Part shown: positions 1-9,162 of the stretch, piece by piece
How the letters are laid out: each line of letters opens with the position of its first letter
Position numbering within the stretch: position 1 is the first letter of the stretch
NCBI RefSeq assembly: GCF_017916295.1
Contig: NZ_JAFMSS010000009.1
Coordinates: forward strand, 119,220-183,219
Source: Rubellimicrobium arenae
GTDB taxonomy: Bacteria > Pseudomonadota > Alphaproteobacteria > Rhodobacterales > Rhodobacteraceae
Length of the DNA stretch: 64,000 nt
Direction of reading: 5' to 3'
Program-made: the position numbers and the translations under genes
Notes under the pieces: generated by a model
What the model saw: only the letters and a program-made list of their open reading frames with translations
Database searches by the model: none
Told to the model about the DNA's origin: nothing

Positions 1-241
1 CGGAGCAGAGGCGGTCCCATTCGGCCAGGAAGGCCCCCAACTCGACGGTGGAGCCCACATGCTCCTCGATCATCCGGGCGCGCGTGCGGTCGTCGATCCC
101 GGCCAGGCTTTCGAAGAAGGCCTGGGAGACGGGGAAGCCGAGGTTCGCGCAGGCCTCGACTCCGGCAAGGTTGCACAGGTGTTCGGTATCGATCAGGGTG
201 CCGTCGAGATCGAAGACGACGGCGTCAAAGCGGGGGGACAT
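1..241 (-). CDS. HAD-superfamily hydrolase (partial)
   Basis: The N-terminal 80 residues of a HAD-family phosphatase; the gene runs off the left edge of the window. The first motif, FDLDGTLIDTE, carries the nucleophile Asp and the second catalytic Asp near residues 10-12. The following helical stretch looks like the cap of subfamily IA enzymes (phosphoglycolate phosphatase or beta-phosphoglucomutase type). The start is ATG at 241, only 59 bases after the stop of the upstream gene on the same strand, so the two may be co-transcribed. The substrate cannot be told from this fragment. Confidence 0.8.
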   Translation of the reverse strand, partial: MSPRFDAVVFDLDGTLIDTEHLCNLAGVEACANLGFPVSQAFFESLAGIDDRTRARMIEEHVGSTVELGAFLAEWDRLCS

Positions 242-300
242 CGGGCCTCCGGAGGGCGGACGGCGGTGGTGATACCGGCCCTGTCCCCCGCTGTCGAGGG

Positions 301-2175
301 TCAGAGGTGCAGGCGATACCGGTGGAAGCCGGGCTCGCCGGGGCCGATGGGCTCGATGGCCCTGTCCTGGGCCGCTTCGATGTGACGGGCCGCGCCGGGC
401 CCGCTGTCGAACCAGGCGGCGGTGCCGGGCAGGGGGGCGAAGCGCCAGCGCGGCCGCGGCTGGGGCGCGAGCGACACCGTTCGCAGGTGGGCCAGCACGA
501 TGTCGCGCATGAGGATGGCGCTGCGCAGCACGACGCGCGCGCCCTCGACCGCGCCGAAGCCGCCCCCGGCGCCCAGGCGGTAGCTGTTGGTCGCCAGGAG
601 GAAGCGGTCGCTGTCGGCGACGGGCCGCCCGTCGTGCCGCAGGTCCCGGACGCGCGAGGCGCTGCGGTCCAGGATGCGCCCCTCGGCGTCGGTGCGGGGC
701 GGCTGGCTGGCATCGACCGCCCAGGAGGCCCCGTCGATCACGTCGAAGTTGTAGGACGGAAAGGCGGGGTCGAGCAGCGGCTGGTCCATCACCCCGGGGC
801 GCAGGGTGCTGAACTGGGACAGGCTGCGCTCCAGCCAGTCGCGGACCTGCGCGCCCGTGACCTCGATGAGGCAGAGCGTGTTGGGGTGGATGTAAAGGTC
901 CGCCGCCTGCCGGAGCGCCAGGGGGCCGGCAGGGATGTCGATGTAGTTCGTCGGGCCGCCCCGCCCGCCCGACTTGAAGGGCGCCACCGCGCACAGGATC
1001 GGCAGGTCGGCTTCGGGCCGGCCGCGGAGGAGCCGCCGGGCCTCGGACCGCTTGGCGTCGGCCACCACGTCGAGGGTGGCGTCCGCGGCCACCAGCGAGA
1101 AGTAGCTCTGGAGCGGGACCTCGGAGGCGCCGACCGGCCATTGCGCAAAGGCGTGAAGGATCCGGTGCGCCTCGGCGGAGGAGGCGGCCACCCCGTCGTC
1201 GGGCGGCGTCTCGGGCGGGACGGGGACGAGGCGGACGGCATGGCGGCCGATGCGCCAGCCGTCCGCGTCCCGGGTCAGATCGAGGTCCATGACGCCGACA
1301 TGGCTGCCGAAGAAGCCGGGCTGGACGGCGGGCCGGCCATGCAGCGTGCCCGCGATGGGGTCGACGCCCTCCGAGCGGGGCCAGCCCCGGTCCGGGAAGG
1401 TGCGATGGGTATGCCCCACCACCAGGGCGTCGAGGCCGGGCAGGGCGGCCACGGGCAGGGCGGCGTTCTCCATCCCGGGCTCGGGGATGGCGCAGCCGAT
1501 GCCGGAATGGCAGAGCGCCACGACCAGGTCGGCTCCGGCGGCGCGCAGCCGCGGGATCTCGTCGCGCGCGGCGTCGAGGATGTCGCGGGTCGCCATGCCT
1601 CCGCCCATCACGAGGGCGTTCCAGGCCGCGACCTGGGGCGGCGTGAGGCCCAGGACCCCGACCGTGATGTCGTGCCACGTCCCGTCCGATCCCGGAACCC
1701 TGCGCGCGATCAGGGTGGAGGGCTGGGCGAGGGGAAGCCCGTCGGCGGGCTTCAGGTTGGCGGACAGGACCGGAAACCCGGCCTCCGCCAGGGCCGCCCG
1801 CAGAAAGGCCAGGCCGTGGTCGAACTCGTGGTTGCCCAGGGCTGCCGCATCGTAGCCCAGGACGTTCATGGCCATGACCATGGGATGCGCCGGGCGCCGC
1901 CCCTCGGCCGCATCGGGGGCGAGGACCTTGAACCGCGCCGCGAGCAGGTCGGACAGGAGCCCGCCGGTCAGGAAGTCGCCGTTGTCGAGCAGGAGGCAGG
2001 CGCCCTCCGGCATCTCGGCCCGGAGCTGCCGGATCAGCCGCGCCGCCTGGGCGAGACCGGTGGCGGGCCTTGGCCGATCGGCATAGTAGTCATAGGGCAG
2101 CAAGTGGGCATGGAGATCCGTGGTGGCCAGCAGGCGCAGCCGTGCCGTGACAGGACCGCCGGTCCCCGGCCGCAT
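301..2175 (-). CDS. cpdB: 2',3'-cyclic-nucleotide 2'-phosphodiesterase/3'-nucleotidase (5'-nucleotidase family)
   Basis: About 624 residues with the layout of the UshA/CpdB family, which hydrolyses nucleotides and 2',3'-cyclic nucleotides. The N-terminal metallophosphoesterase domain shows TTDLHAHL near the start, then NGDF, GNHEFDHG, CHSGIG and GHTHRTFPD, which are the dinuclear-metal ligands. The C-terminal half is the substrate-binding 5'-nucleotidase domain. Family members are usually periplasmic, but no signal peptide is visible, so this one may act in the cytoplasm or start elsewhere. ATG at 2175 has a purine-rich AAGGAG directly against it, which is too close for an ideal ribosome site; start uncertain. 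It is divergent from nudC. Confidence 0.85.
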   Translation of the reverse strand: MRPGTGGPVTARLRLLATTDLHAHLLPYDYYADRPRPATGLAQAARLIRQLRAEMPEGACLLLDNGDFLTGGLLSDLLAARFKVLAPDAAEGRRPAHPMVMAMNVLGYDAAALGNHEFDHGLAFLRAALAEAGFPVLSANLKPADGLPLAQPSTLIARRVPGSDGTWHDITVGVLGLTPPQVAAWNALVMGGGMATRDILDAARDEIPRLRAAGADLVVALCHSGIGCAIPEPGMENAALPVAALPGLDALVVGHTHRTFPDRGWPRSEGVDPIAGTLHGRPAVQPGFFGSHVGVMDLDLTRDADGWRIGRHAVRLVPVPPETPPDDGVAASSAEAHRILHAFAQWPVGASEVPLQSYFSLVAADATLDVVADAKRSEARRLLRGRPEADLPILCAVAPFKSGGRGGPTNYIDIPAGPLALRQAADLYIHPNTLCLIEVTGAQVRDWLERSLSQFSTLRPGVMDQPLLDPAFPSYNFDVIDGASWAVDASQPPRTDAEGRILDRSASRVRDLRHDGRPVADSDRFLLATNSYRLGAGGGFGAVEGARVVLRSAILMRDIVLAHLRTVSLAPQPRPRWRFAPLPGTAAWFDSGPGAARHIEAAQDRAIEPIGPGEPGFHRYRLHL

Positions 2176-2285
2176 CTCCTTCACAGTCCCACGACTCCTG
2201 TTCTGGCGCAAAGCGCAATCTTTGGTTGAATCCTGCGGGACGCGCCCTTTTTCAAGGCGCAATTGTGAAAAGAACGAGCAGAGAC

Positions 2286-3185
2286 ATGGAAACAGCGGAA
2301 CTTGTGACCTTTGGCGGATCGGGGCTTGACCGGGCGGCGGAGCTGCGCGGCGACGAGGCGGCCCTTGGCCCGCTGGCGGCGCGGCCCGGGGCGCGGCTCG
2401 TGCTCCTGCGCGGGGGTGAGCCCCTCATCGAAGGCCCGGAGGAGGCGCCCCGCCTGACACGGCTGCCCCTGTCCGGCGCGCCCAAGGCGGGGGCTGCGCC
2501 GGTGTTCCTGGGCCGCGAGGGCGAGGAGGGGATCTGGGCGGCGGCGGCCCCCGAGGGGATGGAGCCGGAGCAGGGCACCTGGACCGAGCTGAGGTCCGTC
2601 ATGGCGCGCCTGTCGCCGCGCGACGCCGAGCTGGCGGCGACGGCCAAGGCGGTGCTGGGCTGGCACCGGAGCCACGGCTTCTGCGCGGCCTGCGGGGCGG
2701 CGAGCGGGATCACCCAGTCCGGCTGGCGCCGGGACTGCCCCGCCTGCGGGACGCAGCATTTCCCGCGGACCGACCCGGTGGTCATCATGCTGATCACGCG
2801 CGGCAACGACCTGCTCCTGGGCCGGTCGCCCGGCTGGCCCGAAGGAATGCACTCGCTCCTCGCGGGCTTCATCGAGCCCGGAGAGACGGTCGAGGCCGCC
2901 GTCCGCCGCGAGGTCTGGGAGGAGGCCGGCGTGCGCGTGGGGCGGGTCGGCTACCTCGCCAGCCAGCCCTGGCCCTTTCCGGCCTCGCTGATGCTGGGGT
3001 GCCGGGGCGAGGCGCTGTCCCACGAGATCTCGGTCGATCCGAAGGAGCTGGAATCCGCGCTCTGGGTCTCGCGGGAGCGGCTGGCGCGCGCCTTCATGGG
3101 GCAGGACGAAGCGATCCGGGCGCCGCGCCACGGCTCGATCGCGGCGTTCCTGATGCAGGGGTGGCTGGCCGACCGGCTCGACTGA
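2286..3185 (+). CDS. nudC: NADH pyrophosphatase (NUDIX hydrolase)
   Basis: A 299-residue NudC-type enzyme, a family that hydrolyses NAD(H) to NMN(H) and AMP and can remove NAD caps from RNA. A zinc ribbon is formed by Cys133, Cys136, Cys151 and Cys154. The Nudix box follows at residues 194-216, with GFIEPGETVEAAVRREV and then WEEAG. The NudC-diagnostic SQPWPFPAS motif lies just after it, separating this protein from generic Nudix enzymes. The N-terminal 100 residues are the poorly conserved NudC lead domain. ATG at 2286 is chosen because the longer frame upstream lacks family similarity and a ribosome site; a purine-rich GAGCAGAGAC precedes this start. Confidence 0.93.
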   Translation: METAELVTFGGSGLDRAAELRGDEAALGPLAARPGARLVLLRGGEPLIEGPEEAPRLTRLPLSGAPKAGAAPVFLGREGEEGIWAAAAPEGMEPEQGTWTELRSVMARLSPRDAELAATAKAVLGWHRSHGFCAACGAASGITQSGWRRDCPACGTQHFPRTDPVVIMLITRGNDLLLGRSPGWPEGMHSLLAGFIEPGETVEAAVRREVWEEAGVRVGRVGYLASQPWPFPASLMLGCRGEALSHEISVDPKELESALWVSRERLARAFMGQDEAIRAPRHGSIAAFLMQGWLADRLD

Positions 3186-3215
3186 CCGGGGTCAGCGCCC
3201 GTGTCAGCGCCCGGG

Positions 3216-4052
3216 TCAGCCCTCGTGGCGCAGCCGCGCGGCCGGAAAGACCCCCATCAGGTGCAGCCGGTCCGAGAAGTAGTGGAGCTCCTCGAGGGCG
3301 CGGGCGACGGGGGCGTCCTCGGGGTGCCCCTCGACCTCGGCGTAGAACTGGGTCGCGGAGAAGCGGCCCTCGACCATGTAGGATTCGAGCTTGGTCATGT
3401 TCACGCCGTTGGTCGCGAAGCCCCCCAGCGCCTTGTAGAGCGCGGCGGGGATGTTGCGGACGCGGAACACGAAGCTCGTCATCATGCCAAGGTCGCCACG
3501 CCGCGACTGGTCCGCCTCGCGCGACATGATGAGGAAGCGGGTGGTGTTGCCCTCGTGGTCCTCCACCCCGGAGGCCAGGATGTCGAGCCCGTAGACCCGG
3601 GCCGCGATCTCGGGGGCGAGCGAGCCCTCGGACGGGTCGCCCAGGCGGGCCACCTCGCGCGCGCCGGCGGCGTTGTCGGACCAGGCCAGGGTCTGGAGCC
3701 CGTGGGCGCGGACGAAGCCGCGGGCCTGGCCCAGCAGGATCGCCATGCCGCGCACGCGGCGAAGATCCTCGATCCGGGCGCCCTTCACGCCCAGCACGCT
3801 GATGCGCACGCGCAGGAAGGCCTCGTCGACGATGTGGAGCCCGCTCTCGGGGAGGAGCTGGTGCACGTCGGCCACACGTCCGTAGGTCGAGTTCTCGATC
3901 GCGATCATGCCCAGGTCGGCCGCGCCCGAGCGCACGGCCTCGAGCGCATCCTCGAAGGTGGGGCAGGGAAGGGGGTCGAAATCGGGGCGAGCCTCCAGGC
4001 AGGCCTGGTGGCCATAGGCGCCCACCTCGCCCTGGAATGCGATGCGCGGCAT
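3216..4052 (-). CDS. pheA: prephenate dehydratase
   Basis: A 278-residue monofunctional prephenate dehydratase, which converts prephenate to phenylpyruvate in phenylalanine synthesis. The catalytic domain (about 1-185) begins with the typical FQGEVGAYGHQA and contains the conserved TRF triad at residues 171-173 (NTTRFLIMSR). A C-terminal ACT domain (about 195-270) should bind phenylalanine. Its usual ESRP motif reads ESYM here, a variation seen in some alphaproteobacterial forms. There is no chorismate mutase domain. ATG at 4052 has AAAGGGG about seven bases upstream. It is convergent with nudC and divergent from cycM. Confidence 0.93.
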   Translation of the reverse strand: MPRIAFQGEVGAYGHQACLEARPDFDPLPCPTFEDALEAVRSGAADLGMIAIENSTYGRVADVHQLLPESGLHIVDEAFLRVRISVLGVKGARIEDLRRVRGMAILLGQARGFVRAHGLQTLAWSDNAAGAREVARLGDPSEGSLAPEIAARVYGLDILASGVEDHEGNTTRFLIMSREADQSRRGDLGMMTSFVFRVRNIPAALYKALGGFATNGVNMTKLESYMVEGRFSATQFYAEVEGHPEDAPVARALEELHYFSDRLHLMGVFPAARLRHEG

Positions 4053-4192
4053 GGAAACCCCTTTCGGTGACGGGCGGTGCAGCGCGGTCATGCCGCACCC
4101 CTCCTGCGTGTCCCACGGCGCCTACACCTTGCGGAGCCCCGGCGGAAGCGGATACATGGCGCGCGACACGGCACCCTGGGACGGAACGCGAC

Positions 4193-4738
4193 ATGTTCGA
4201 CACGATGACCCTCACCAAGATCGTCGGAGGCTTCTGCGGGACCTTCCTCGTCTTCCTGCTCGGGGGCTGGGCGGCCGAAGCGATCTACAGCGGGGGCGAA
4301 GGGGGCCATGGCGAAGGCGAGGAACAGGCCTACGTGATCCCCGTCGAGGACGCGACCGGGGGCGCCGCCGCCGAAGAGGGACCCACGCCCGAGGAACTGA
4401 CCGCCCAGTTCCAGGAAGCGTTCGCCGCCGCCGATCCGGCCGCCGGCGAAGGCGAGTTCCGCCCCTGCTCCGCCTGCCACAGCCTCGCCCAGGGCGAGAA
4501 CCGCACCGGCCCGTCGCTGTATGGCGTCGTGGACCGTCCGGTCGACTCGATCGAAGGCTTCGACTATTCGGGCGCCATCGAGAAGGTGAACGACGTCTGG
4601 ACGCCCGAGCACCTGAACCTGTTCATCACCAACCCCAAGCAGTACGCCCCGGGCACCAAGATGAACTTCAACGGCATCCGCGACGTGCAGGACCGCGCCA
4701 ACCTGATCGCCTACCTGGCGACGAACCCCGGCGGCTGA
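4193..4738 (+). CDS. cycM: membrane-anchored cytochrome c (c552/CycM type)
   Basis: A 181-residue class I cytochrome c with an uncleaved N-terminal membrane anchor at about residues 9-29, an acidic Gly/Glu-rich linker (33-85) and a C-terminal haem domain. Haem attachment is CSACH at 92-96, and Met157 in GTKM is the expected sixth ligand. The arrangement matches Paracoccus CycM, which carries electrons between the bc1 complex and cytochrome oxidases on the periplasmic face. The start ATG at 4193 gives a proper anchor. A stem-loop with a T-run follows the stop, so it is probably a single-gene unit. Confidence 0.92.
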   Translation: MFDTMTLTKIVGGFCGTFLVFLLGGWAAEAIYSGGEGGHGEGEEQAYVIPVEDATGGAAAEEGPTPEELTAQFQEAFAAADPAAGEGEFRPCSACHSLAQGENRTGPSLYGVVDRPVDSIEGFDYSGAIEKVNDVWTPEHLNLFITNPKQYAPGTKMNFNGIRDVQDRANLIAYLATNPGG

Positions 4739-4765
4739 TCCGTTCCCCCGACCGGCAGAGACATG

Positions 4766-4796
4766 GGCCGTGCCCCCGCAAAGGGCGCGGCCTTTT
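4766..4796 (+). terminator. Rho-independent terminator after cycM
   Basis: A 10-bp stem, GGCCGTGCCC (4766-4775) with GGGCGCGGCC (4783-4792) containing one G-U pair, has a 7-base loop and is followed by TTTT. It lies 28 bases after the cycM stop. Confidence 0.85.
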
Positions 4797-4891
4797 CGCG
4801 TCCGGCTCACGGAACCTCACGCAATCTCGGCTTGAATCCCGGAGGGACGGGCCGATAGTTGGCTTCGACCAAGGCCGACAGGAGGCTCAGA

Positions 4892-6838
4892 ATGCCCGGA
4901 CCCCGCCGCCGCGCCACGGCGCTCGCGCTCGCGCCCGCCCTCGATATGCGATGGGCCGGCCTTGGCGCCCTGGCGCTGGCGGCCACGCTTGCGGCCTGGC
5001 CCGCGCTCTCGCAGGACGTCGCGGGGGACGTGACGGCTGCGGCCGGCGTGGAGGCGCAGGGCGTCACCGTGTCCCACGGCTACTCGACCTTCGGCGACCT
5101 CAAGTATCCCGCCGACTTCCAGCATCTCGACTACGTCAATCCCGAGGCGCCCAAGGGCGGCGAGATCTCGATCTGGGCGCAGGGCACCTTCGACACCTTC
5201 AACCCCTATTCCCGGGAGGGTCGGGCCGCCGCGCTGTCGAACATCGGCTACGAGAGCCTGCTCACCGGGACCGCCGACGAGGTGAGCTCGCTCTACTGCC
5301 TGCTCTGCGAGACGCTGGAATACCCCGAGGACCGCTCCTGGATCACCTTCCACATGCGGCCCGAGGCGCATTTCTCGGACGGAACGCCGATCACGGCCGA
5401 GGACGTGGTGTTTTCGCACAACCTGCTGGTCGAGCAGGGGCTCCCGTCCTACGCCGCGATCGCCAAGACGCTGATCGCCAAGGTCGAGGCGCTCGACGAG
5501 CACACGGTGAAATGGACCCTCGCCGAAGGGGCCGAGCCGCGCGACGCCTTCAGCCTGGCCGGGGGGACGCCCGTCTGGTCCAAGGCGTGGTTCGACAAGA
5601 CCGGGTCGCGGCTCGACAAGACGAGCTACGACATCAGCCCCGGGTCGGGCCCCTATGTCCTAGACAGCTATGACGTGAACCGCCGCGTCGTGTACCGGCG
5701 CGACCCCAACTACTGGGGCCAGGATCTGCCCATCAACGTGGGCCGCTACAACTTCGACCGCATCCGGGTCGAGTACTTCGCCGACACCGACGTGGCCTTC
5801 GAGGCGTTCAAGGCGGGCGAATACACCTTCCGTCAGGAGAACAGCTCGCTCGTCTGGGCGACGCGCTACGACTTTCCGTCGCTGTCGAAGGGCTGGGTCC
5901 TCAAGGAGGAGTTGCCCAACGGCAACCTGCCCCCGGCGGTGGGCGTCGTGTTCAACCTGCGCGACGCCAAGTTCCAGGACCTTCGGGTCCGGCAGGCCCT
6001 GGCCCTGATGTTCAACTTCGCCTGGACCAACGAAACGCTGCAATACGGCCTCTTCCAGCAGCGCGAGAGCTTCTGGCAGAACAGCGAGCTGCAGGCCCGG
6101 GGCGTCCCCGAGGGCAAGGAGCTGGACTACCTCCAATCGGTGGCCGACCTCGTGGACCCCGCCATCCTGACCGAGCCGGTGACCGTGCCGCACGAATCCT
6201 CGGCCGAAAGCCAGTTCGACCGCGGCAACCTGCGGCAGGCGCTGCGCCTCATGGAGGAGGCGGGCTGGACGCCCGACGACACCGGCCACCTCGTGAAGGA
6301 CGGGCAGCGCTTCTCGCTGGAGATCATGCTCAACGCCCCCTCGCTCGAGCGGGTGCTGACGCCCTATGCCGACAACCTCCGGCGCCTGCTGGGCGACGGC
6401 ACGGTCAGCATCGAGGTGGTGGACCCCGCCCAGTACACGGACCGGGAGCGGAACTTCGACTGGGAGATGATCTACGACGGCTACGACAACTCGCTCGAGG
6501 AAAGCCTGGGACTCCAGCAGCGCTACGGCTCGCAGGGGGTGGGCGACGTGTTCAACCCGGCCGGCTACTCCAGCCCGGCGGTGGACAAGCTGATCGGAGA
6601 GGTCGTGGCGGCGCAAAGCTACGACGACATGGCGGCCGCCGTGCGCGCCATCGACCGGATCATCCGGCGCGAGATGATCGTCGTGCCGACCTGGTACAAC
6701 CCGAACTACTGGGTCGCCTATTACGACATGTACCGGCACCCGGACCCGCTGCCGCCATATGCGCTGGGCAGCCTCGACTTCTGGTGGTTCGACGCCGACA
6801 AGGCGGCCGAGCTCCGGTCCGCCGGCGCGTTCAAGTAG
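4892..6838 (+). CDS. yejA: ABC transporter substrate-binding protein, peptide/microcin C type
   Basis: A 648-residue family 5 solute-binding protein, the periplasmic receptor of a YejABEF importer for oligopeptides and microcin C-like compounds. A signal region runs to about residue 42, with a hydrophobic core starting at MRWAGLG and likely cleavage near ALS-QDV. The mature part begins with the family-like SHGYSTFGDLKYP, PKGGEI and FDTFNPY. The start ATG at 4892 has a strong AGGAGG at 4880-4885, deciding it over a TTG further upstream. It is the first gene of a four-gene operon. Ligand preference is inferred from the family only. Confidence 0.93.
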   Translation: MPGPRRRATALALAPALDMRWAGLGALALAATLAAWPALSQDVAGDVTAAAGVEAQGVTVSHGYSTFGDLKYPADFQHLDYVNPEAPKGGEISIWAQGTFDTFNPYSREGRAAALSNIGYESLLTGTADEVSSLYCLLCETLEYPEDRSWITFHMRPEAHFSDGTPITAEDVVFSHNLLVEQGLPSYAAIAKTLIAKVEALDEHTVKWTLAEGAEPRDAFSLAGGTPVWSKAWFDKTGSRLDKTSYDISPGSGPYVLDSYDVNRRVVYRRDPNYWGQDLPINVGRYNFDRIRVEYFADTDVAFEAFKAGEYTFRQENSSLVWATRYDFPSLSKGWVLKEELPNGNLPPAVGVVFNLRDAKFQDLRVRQALALMFNFAWTNETLQYGLFQQRESFWQNSELQARGVPEGKELDYLQSVADLVDPAILTEPVTVPHESSAESQFDRGNLRQALRLMEEAGWTPDDTGHLVKDGQRFSLEIMLNAPSLERVLTPYADNLRRLLGDGTVSIEVVDPAQYTDRERNFDWEMIYDGYDNSLEESLGLQQRYGSQGVGDVFNPAGYSSPAVDKLIGEVVAAQSYDDMAAAVRAIDRIIRREMIVVPTWYNPNYWVAYYDMYRHPDPLPPYALGSLDFWWFDADKAAELRSAGAFK

Positions 6839-6847
6839 GCCGGGACC

Positions 6848-7936
6848 TTGGGCGCCTACATCCTCCGCCGGCTTCTCCTGGTGATTCCGACCCTGCTCGG
6901 GATCATGATCATCAACTTCGTGCTGGTGCAGTTCGTGCCCGGCGGCCCCATCGAGCAGATCATCGCCGACATCGAGGGACGCGGCGACGTGTTCCAGACC
7001 ATCGCCGGCGGGGGAGGGGACGCCGGCGGCGCGACCGAGGCGCAGGCGATGGACACGCGCTATGTGGGCGCCCGCGGCCTCCCGCCCGAGTTCATCGCCC
7101 AGCTCGAGAAGGAGTTCGGCTTCGACAAGCCGCCGCTCGAGCGGTTCCTGCTGATGATGTGGAACTACGCGCGGTTCGACTTTGGCGAATCGTGGTTCCG
7201 GTCCGAATCCGTCGTGGACCTCGTGCTCGAGAAGATGCCGGTGTCGATCACGCTGGGGCTCTGGTCCACGCTGATCGCCTACCTGGTGTCCATCCCGCTG
7301 GGCATACGGAAGGCGGTCAGGGACGGGTCGAGCTTCGACACCTGGACCTCGGGCGCGATCATCGTGGGCTACGCGATCCCGGGCTTCCTGTTCGCGATCC
7401 TGCTCATCGTGCTCTTTGCGGGCGGCAGCTACTGGCGCGTCTTCCCCCTGCGGGGGCTCACCTCCGACAACTGGGAGGACCTGAGCCTCGTGGGCAAGGT
7501 GCTGGACTACTTCTGGCACATCGCGCTGCCGGTGATCGCCTCGACCATCTCGGCCTTCGCGACGCTCACGCTGCTGACGAAGAACAGCTTCCTCGAGGAA
7601 ATCAAGAAGCAGTACGTGATGACCGCCCGCGCCAAGGGCCTCACCGAGCGGCAGGTCCTCTACGGCCATGTCTTCCGCAACGCCATGCTGATCGTGATCG
7701 CCGGGTTCCCGGGGCTCTTCATCGGCGTGTTCTTCGGCGGGTCGCTCATCATTGAGACCCTGTTCTCGCTGGACGGGCTCGGGCGGCTCGGCTTCGAGGC
7801 GGCCGTGGCGCGGGATTACCCGATCGTGTTCGGCACGCTCTTCGCCTTCTCGCTCATGGGCCTCATCATCGGGATCATCTCGGACATCACCTATGTCCTC
7901 GTGGATCCCCGCATCGACTTCGAAAGCCGCGGATGA
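6848..7936 (+). CDS. yejB: ABC transporter permease YejB
   Basis: A 362-residue inner-membrane permease of the binding-protein-dependent type, with about six membrane segments. It starts with GAYILRRLLL and ends with an EAA-type coupling region around the MTARAKGL motif, which contacts the ATPase. The best start is TTG at 6848, because the family begins at exactly this GAYILRR sequence and there is no ATG nearby; the ribosome site is weak, suggesting coupling to yejA, which ends 9 bases earlier. It overlaps yejE by four bases (ATGA). Confidence 0.93.
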   Translation: MGAYILRRLLLVIPTLLGIMIINFVLVQFVPGGPIEQIIADIEGRGDVFQTIAGGGGDAGGATEAQAMDTRYVGARGLPPEFIAQLEKEFGFDKPPLERFLLMMWNYARFDFGESWFRSESVVDLVLEKMPVSITLGLWSTLIAYLVSIPLGIRKAVRDGSSFDTWTSGAIIVGYAIPGFLFAILLIVLFAGGSYWRVFPLRGLTSDNWEDLSLVGKVLDYFWHIALPVIASTISAFATLTLLTKNSFLEEIKKQYVMTARAKGLTERQVLYGHVFRNAMLIVIAGFPGLFIGVFFGGSLIIETLFSLDGLGRLGFEAAVARDYPIVFGTLFAFSLMGLIIGIISDITYVLVDPRIDFESRG

Positions 7937-9162
7937 CCGACGCCCGCACCCAACCCCCCGCCATCCCCGAGCCCATGCCGGGCGCCGTCCCGGCCCCGGT
8001 CGAGCCGCTGCGCGAGCCCCTGGACGCCCCGGTCCCGGTGCGGGCCGGGCGCCGGCCCTGGCTGTCGCCCCTGAACCAGCGGCGCTGGCGCAACTTCCGC
8101 CGCAACGGCCGGGCGTTCTGGTCGCTCGTGATCTTCTCGGTCCTGTTCGTGGCCTCCCTCTTCGCCGAGTTCATCGCCAACGACCGGCCCATCCTGGTCA
8201 GCTATCGGGGCGAGCTGCGGATGCCGATCTTCTCGTTCTACTCCGAGCGGGCCTTCGGCGGCGACTTCCCCTCCGAGGCGGCCTATACCGATCCCGAGGT
8301 GAAATGCCTGATCGAGACGGGGGGACTCGTCGATTGCTTCGATGATCCCGACGGGCTGATCGCGGCGGCCAAGGCCGGCACCATCGACGATCCGGAGTTC
8401 CAGAAGGGCTGGATGCTCTGGCCGCTGATCCCCTACAGCTACGACACCATCGTGGACGTGCGGGGCGTGGCCCCCTCGCCCCCCGACCGGCACAACTGGC
8501 TGGGGACGGACGATACCAAGCGCGACGTCCTGGCCCGGGTCATCTACGGCTTCCGCCTGTCGGTCGTCTTTGCCCTGATCGTGACGGCCGCGTCCTCCGT
8601 GGTCGGGATCCTGGCGGGGGCGCTGCAGGGCTACTTCGGCGGCTGGGTGGACCTGATCTTCCAGCGCATCATCGAGATCTGGTCGGGCACGCCCTCGCTT
8701 TATGTCATCATCATCGTCTTCGCGATCCTGGGGCGAAGTTTCTGGCTCCTTGTGGGGCTGACGATCCTATTCGGCTGGCCGGCGCTGGTCGGCGTGGTCC
8801 GGGCCGAGTTCCTGCGGGCGCGGAACTTCGAATATGTGCGGGCGGCCCGCGCCCTGGGCGTGTCGAACGGCACCATCATGCTCCGCCACCTCCTGCCCAA
8901 CGCCATGGTGGCGACGGTGACGATGCTGCCCTTCCTCGTGACGGGGGCGATCGGCACCCTCGCGGGGCTCGACTTCCTGGGCTATGGCCTGCCGTCCTCG
9001 GCGCCGTCGCTGGGCGAGCTGTCGCTCCAGGCCAAGCAGAACCTCCAGGCGCCCTGGCTCGGCTTCACGGCCTTCTTCACCTTCGCCATCATGCTGGCGC
9101 TGCTCGTCTTCATCTTCGAAGGCGTGCGTGACGCCTTCGACCCCAGAAAGACCTTCCGGTGA
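7933..9162 (+). CDS. yejE: ABC transporter permease YejE
   Basis: A 409-residue second permease of the YejABEF importer. After a Pro-rich, probably cytoplasmic N-terminus (about 1-45) come a first membrane segment, a long periplasmic loop (about 90-200) and the usual five-helix permease domain with the EAA-like VRAARALGVS. The long loop is typical of YejE rather than DppC/OppC. The start ATG overlaps the yejB stop (ATGA) and the end overlaps the yejF start (GTGA), so translation is probably coupled throughout. Confidence 0.93.
   Translation: MTDARTQPPAIPEPMPGAVPAPVEPLREPLDAPVPVRAGRRPWLSPLNQRRWRNFRRNGRAFWSLVIFSVLFVASLFAEFIANDRPILVSYRGELRMPIFSFYSERAFGGDFPSEAAYTDPEVKCLIETGGLVDCFDDPDGLIAAAKAGTIDDPEFQKGWMLWPLIPYSYDTIVDVRGVAPSPPDRHNWLGTDDTKRDVLARVIYGFRLSVVFALIVTAASSVVGILAGALQGYFGGWVDLIFQRIIEIWSGTPSLYVIIIVFAILGRSFWLLVGLTILFGWPALVGVVRAEFLRARNFEYVRAARALGVSNGTIMLRHLLPNAMVATVTMLPFLVTGAIGTLAGLDFLGYGLPSSAPSLGELSLQAKQNLQAPWLGFTAFFTFAIMLALLVFIFEGVRDAFDPRKTFR

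Noticed and set aside
3190..3222. Short tandem GTCAGCGCCCG-like units between nudC and pheA
   Set aside because: Only two to three imperfect copies at the ends of the genes; probably chance in GC-rich sequence.
5660..7669. A 669-codon antisense frame over yejA and yejB
   Set aside because: It follows from codon bias of the yej genes; no recognisable domain and no ribosome site.
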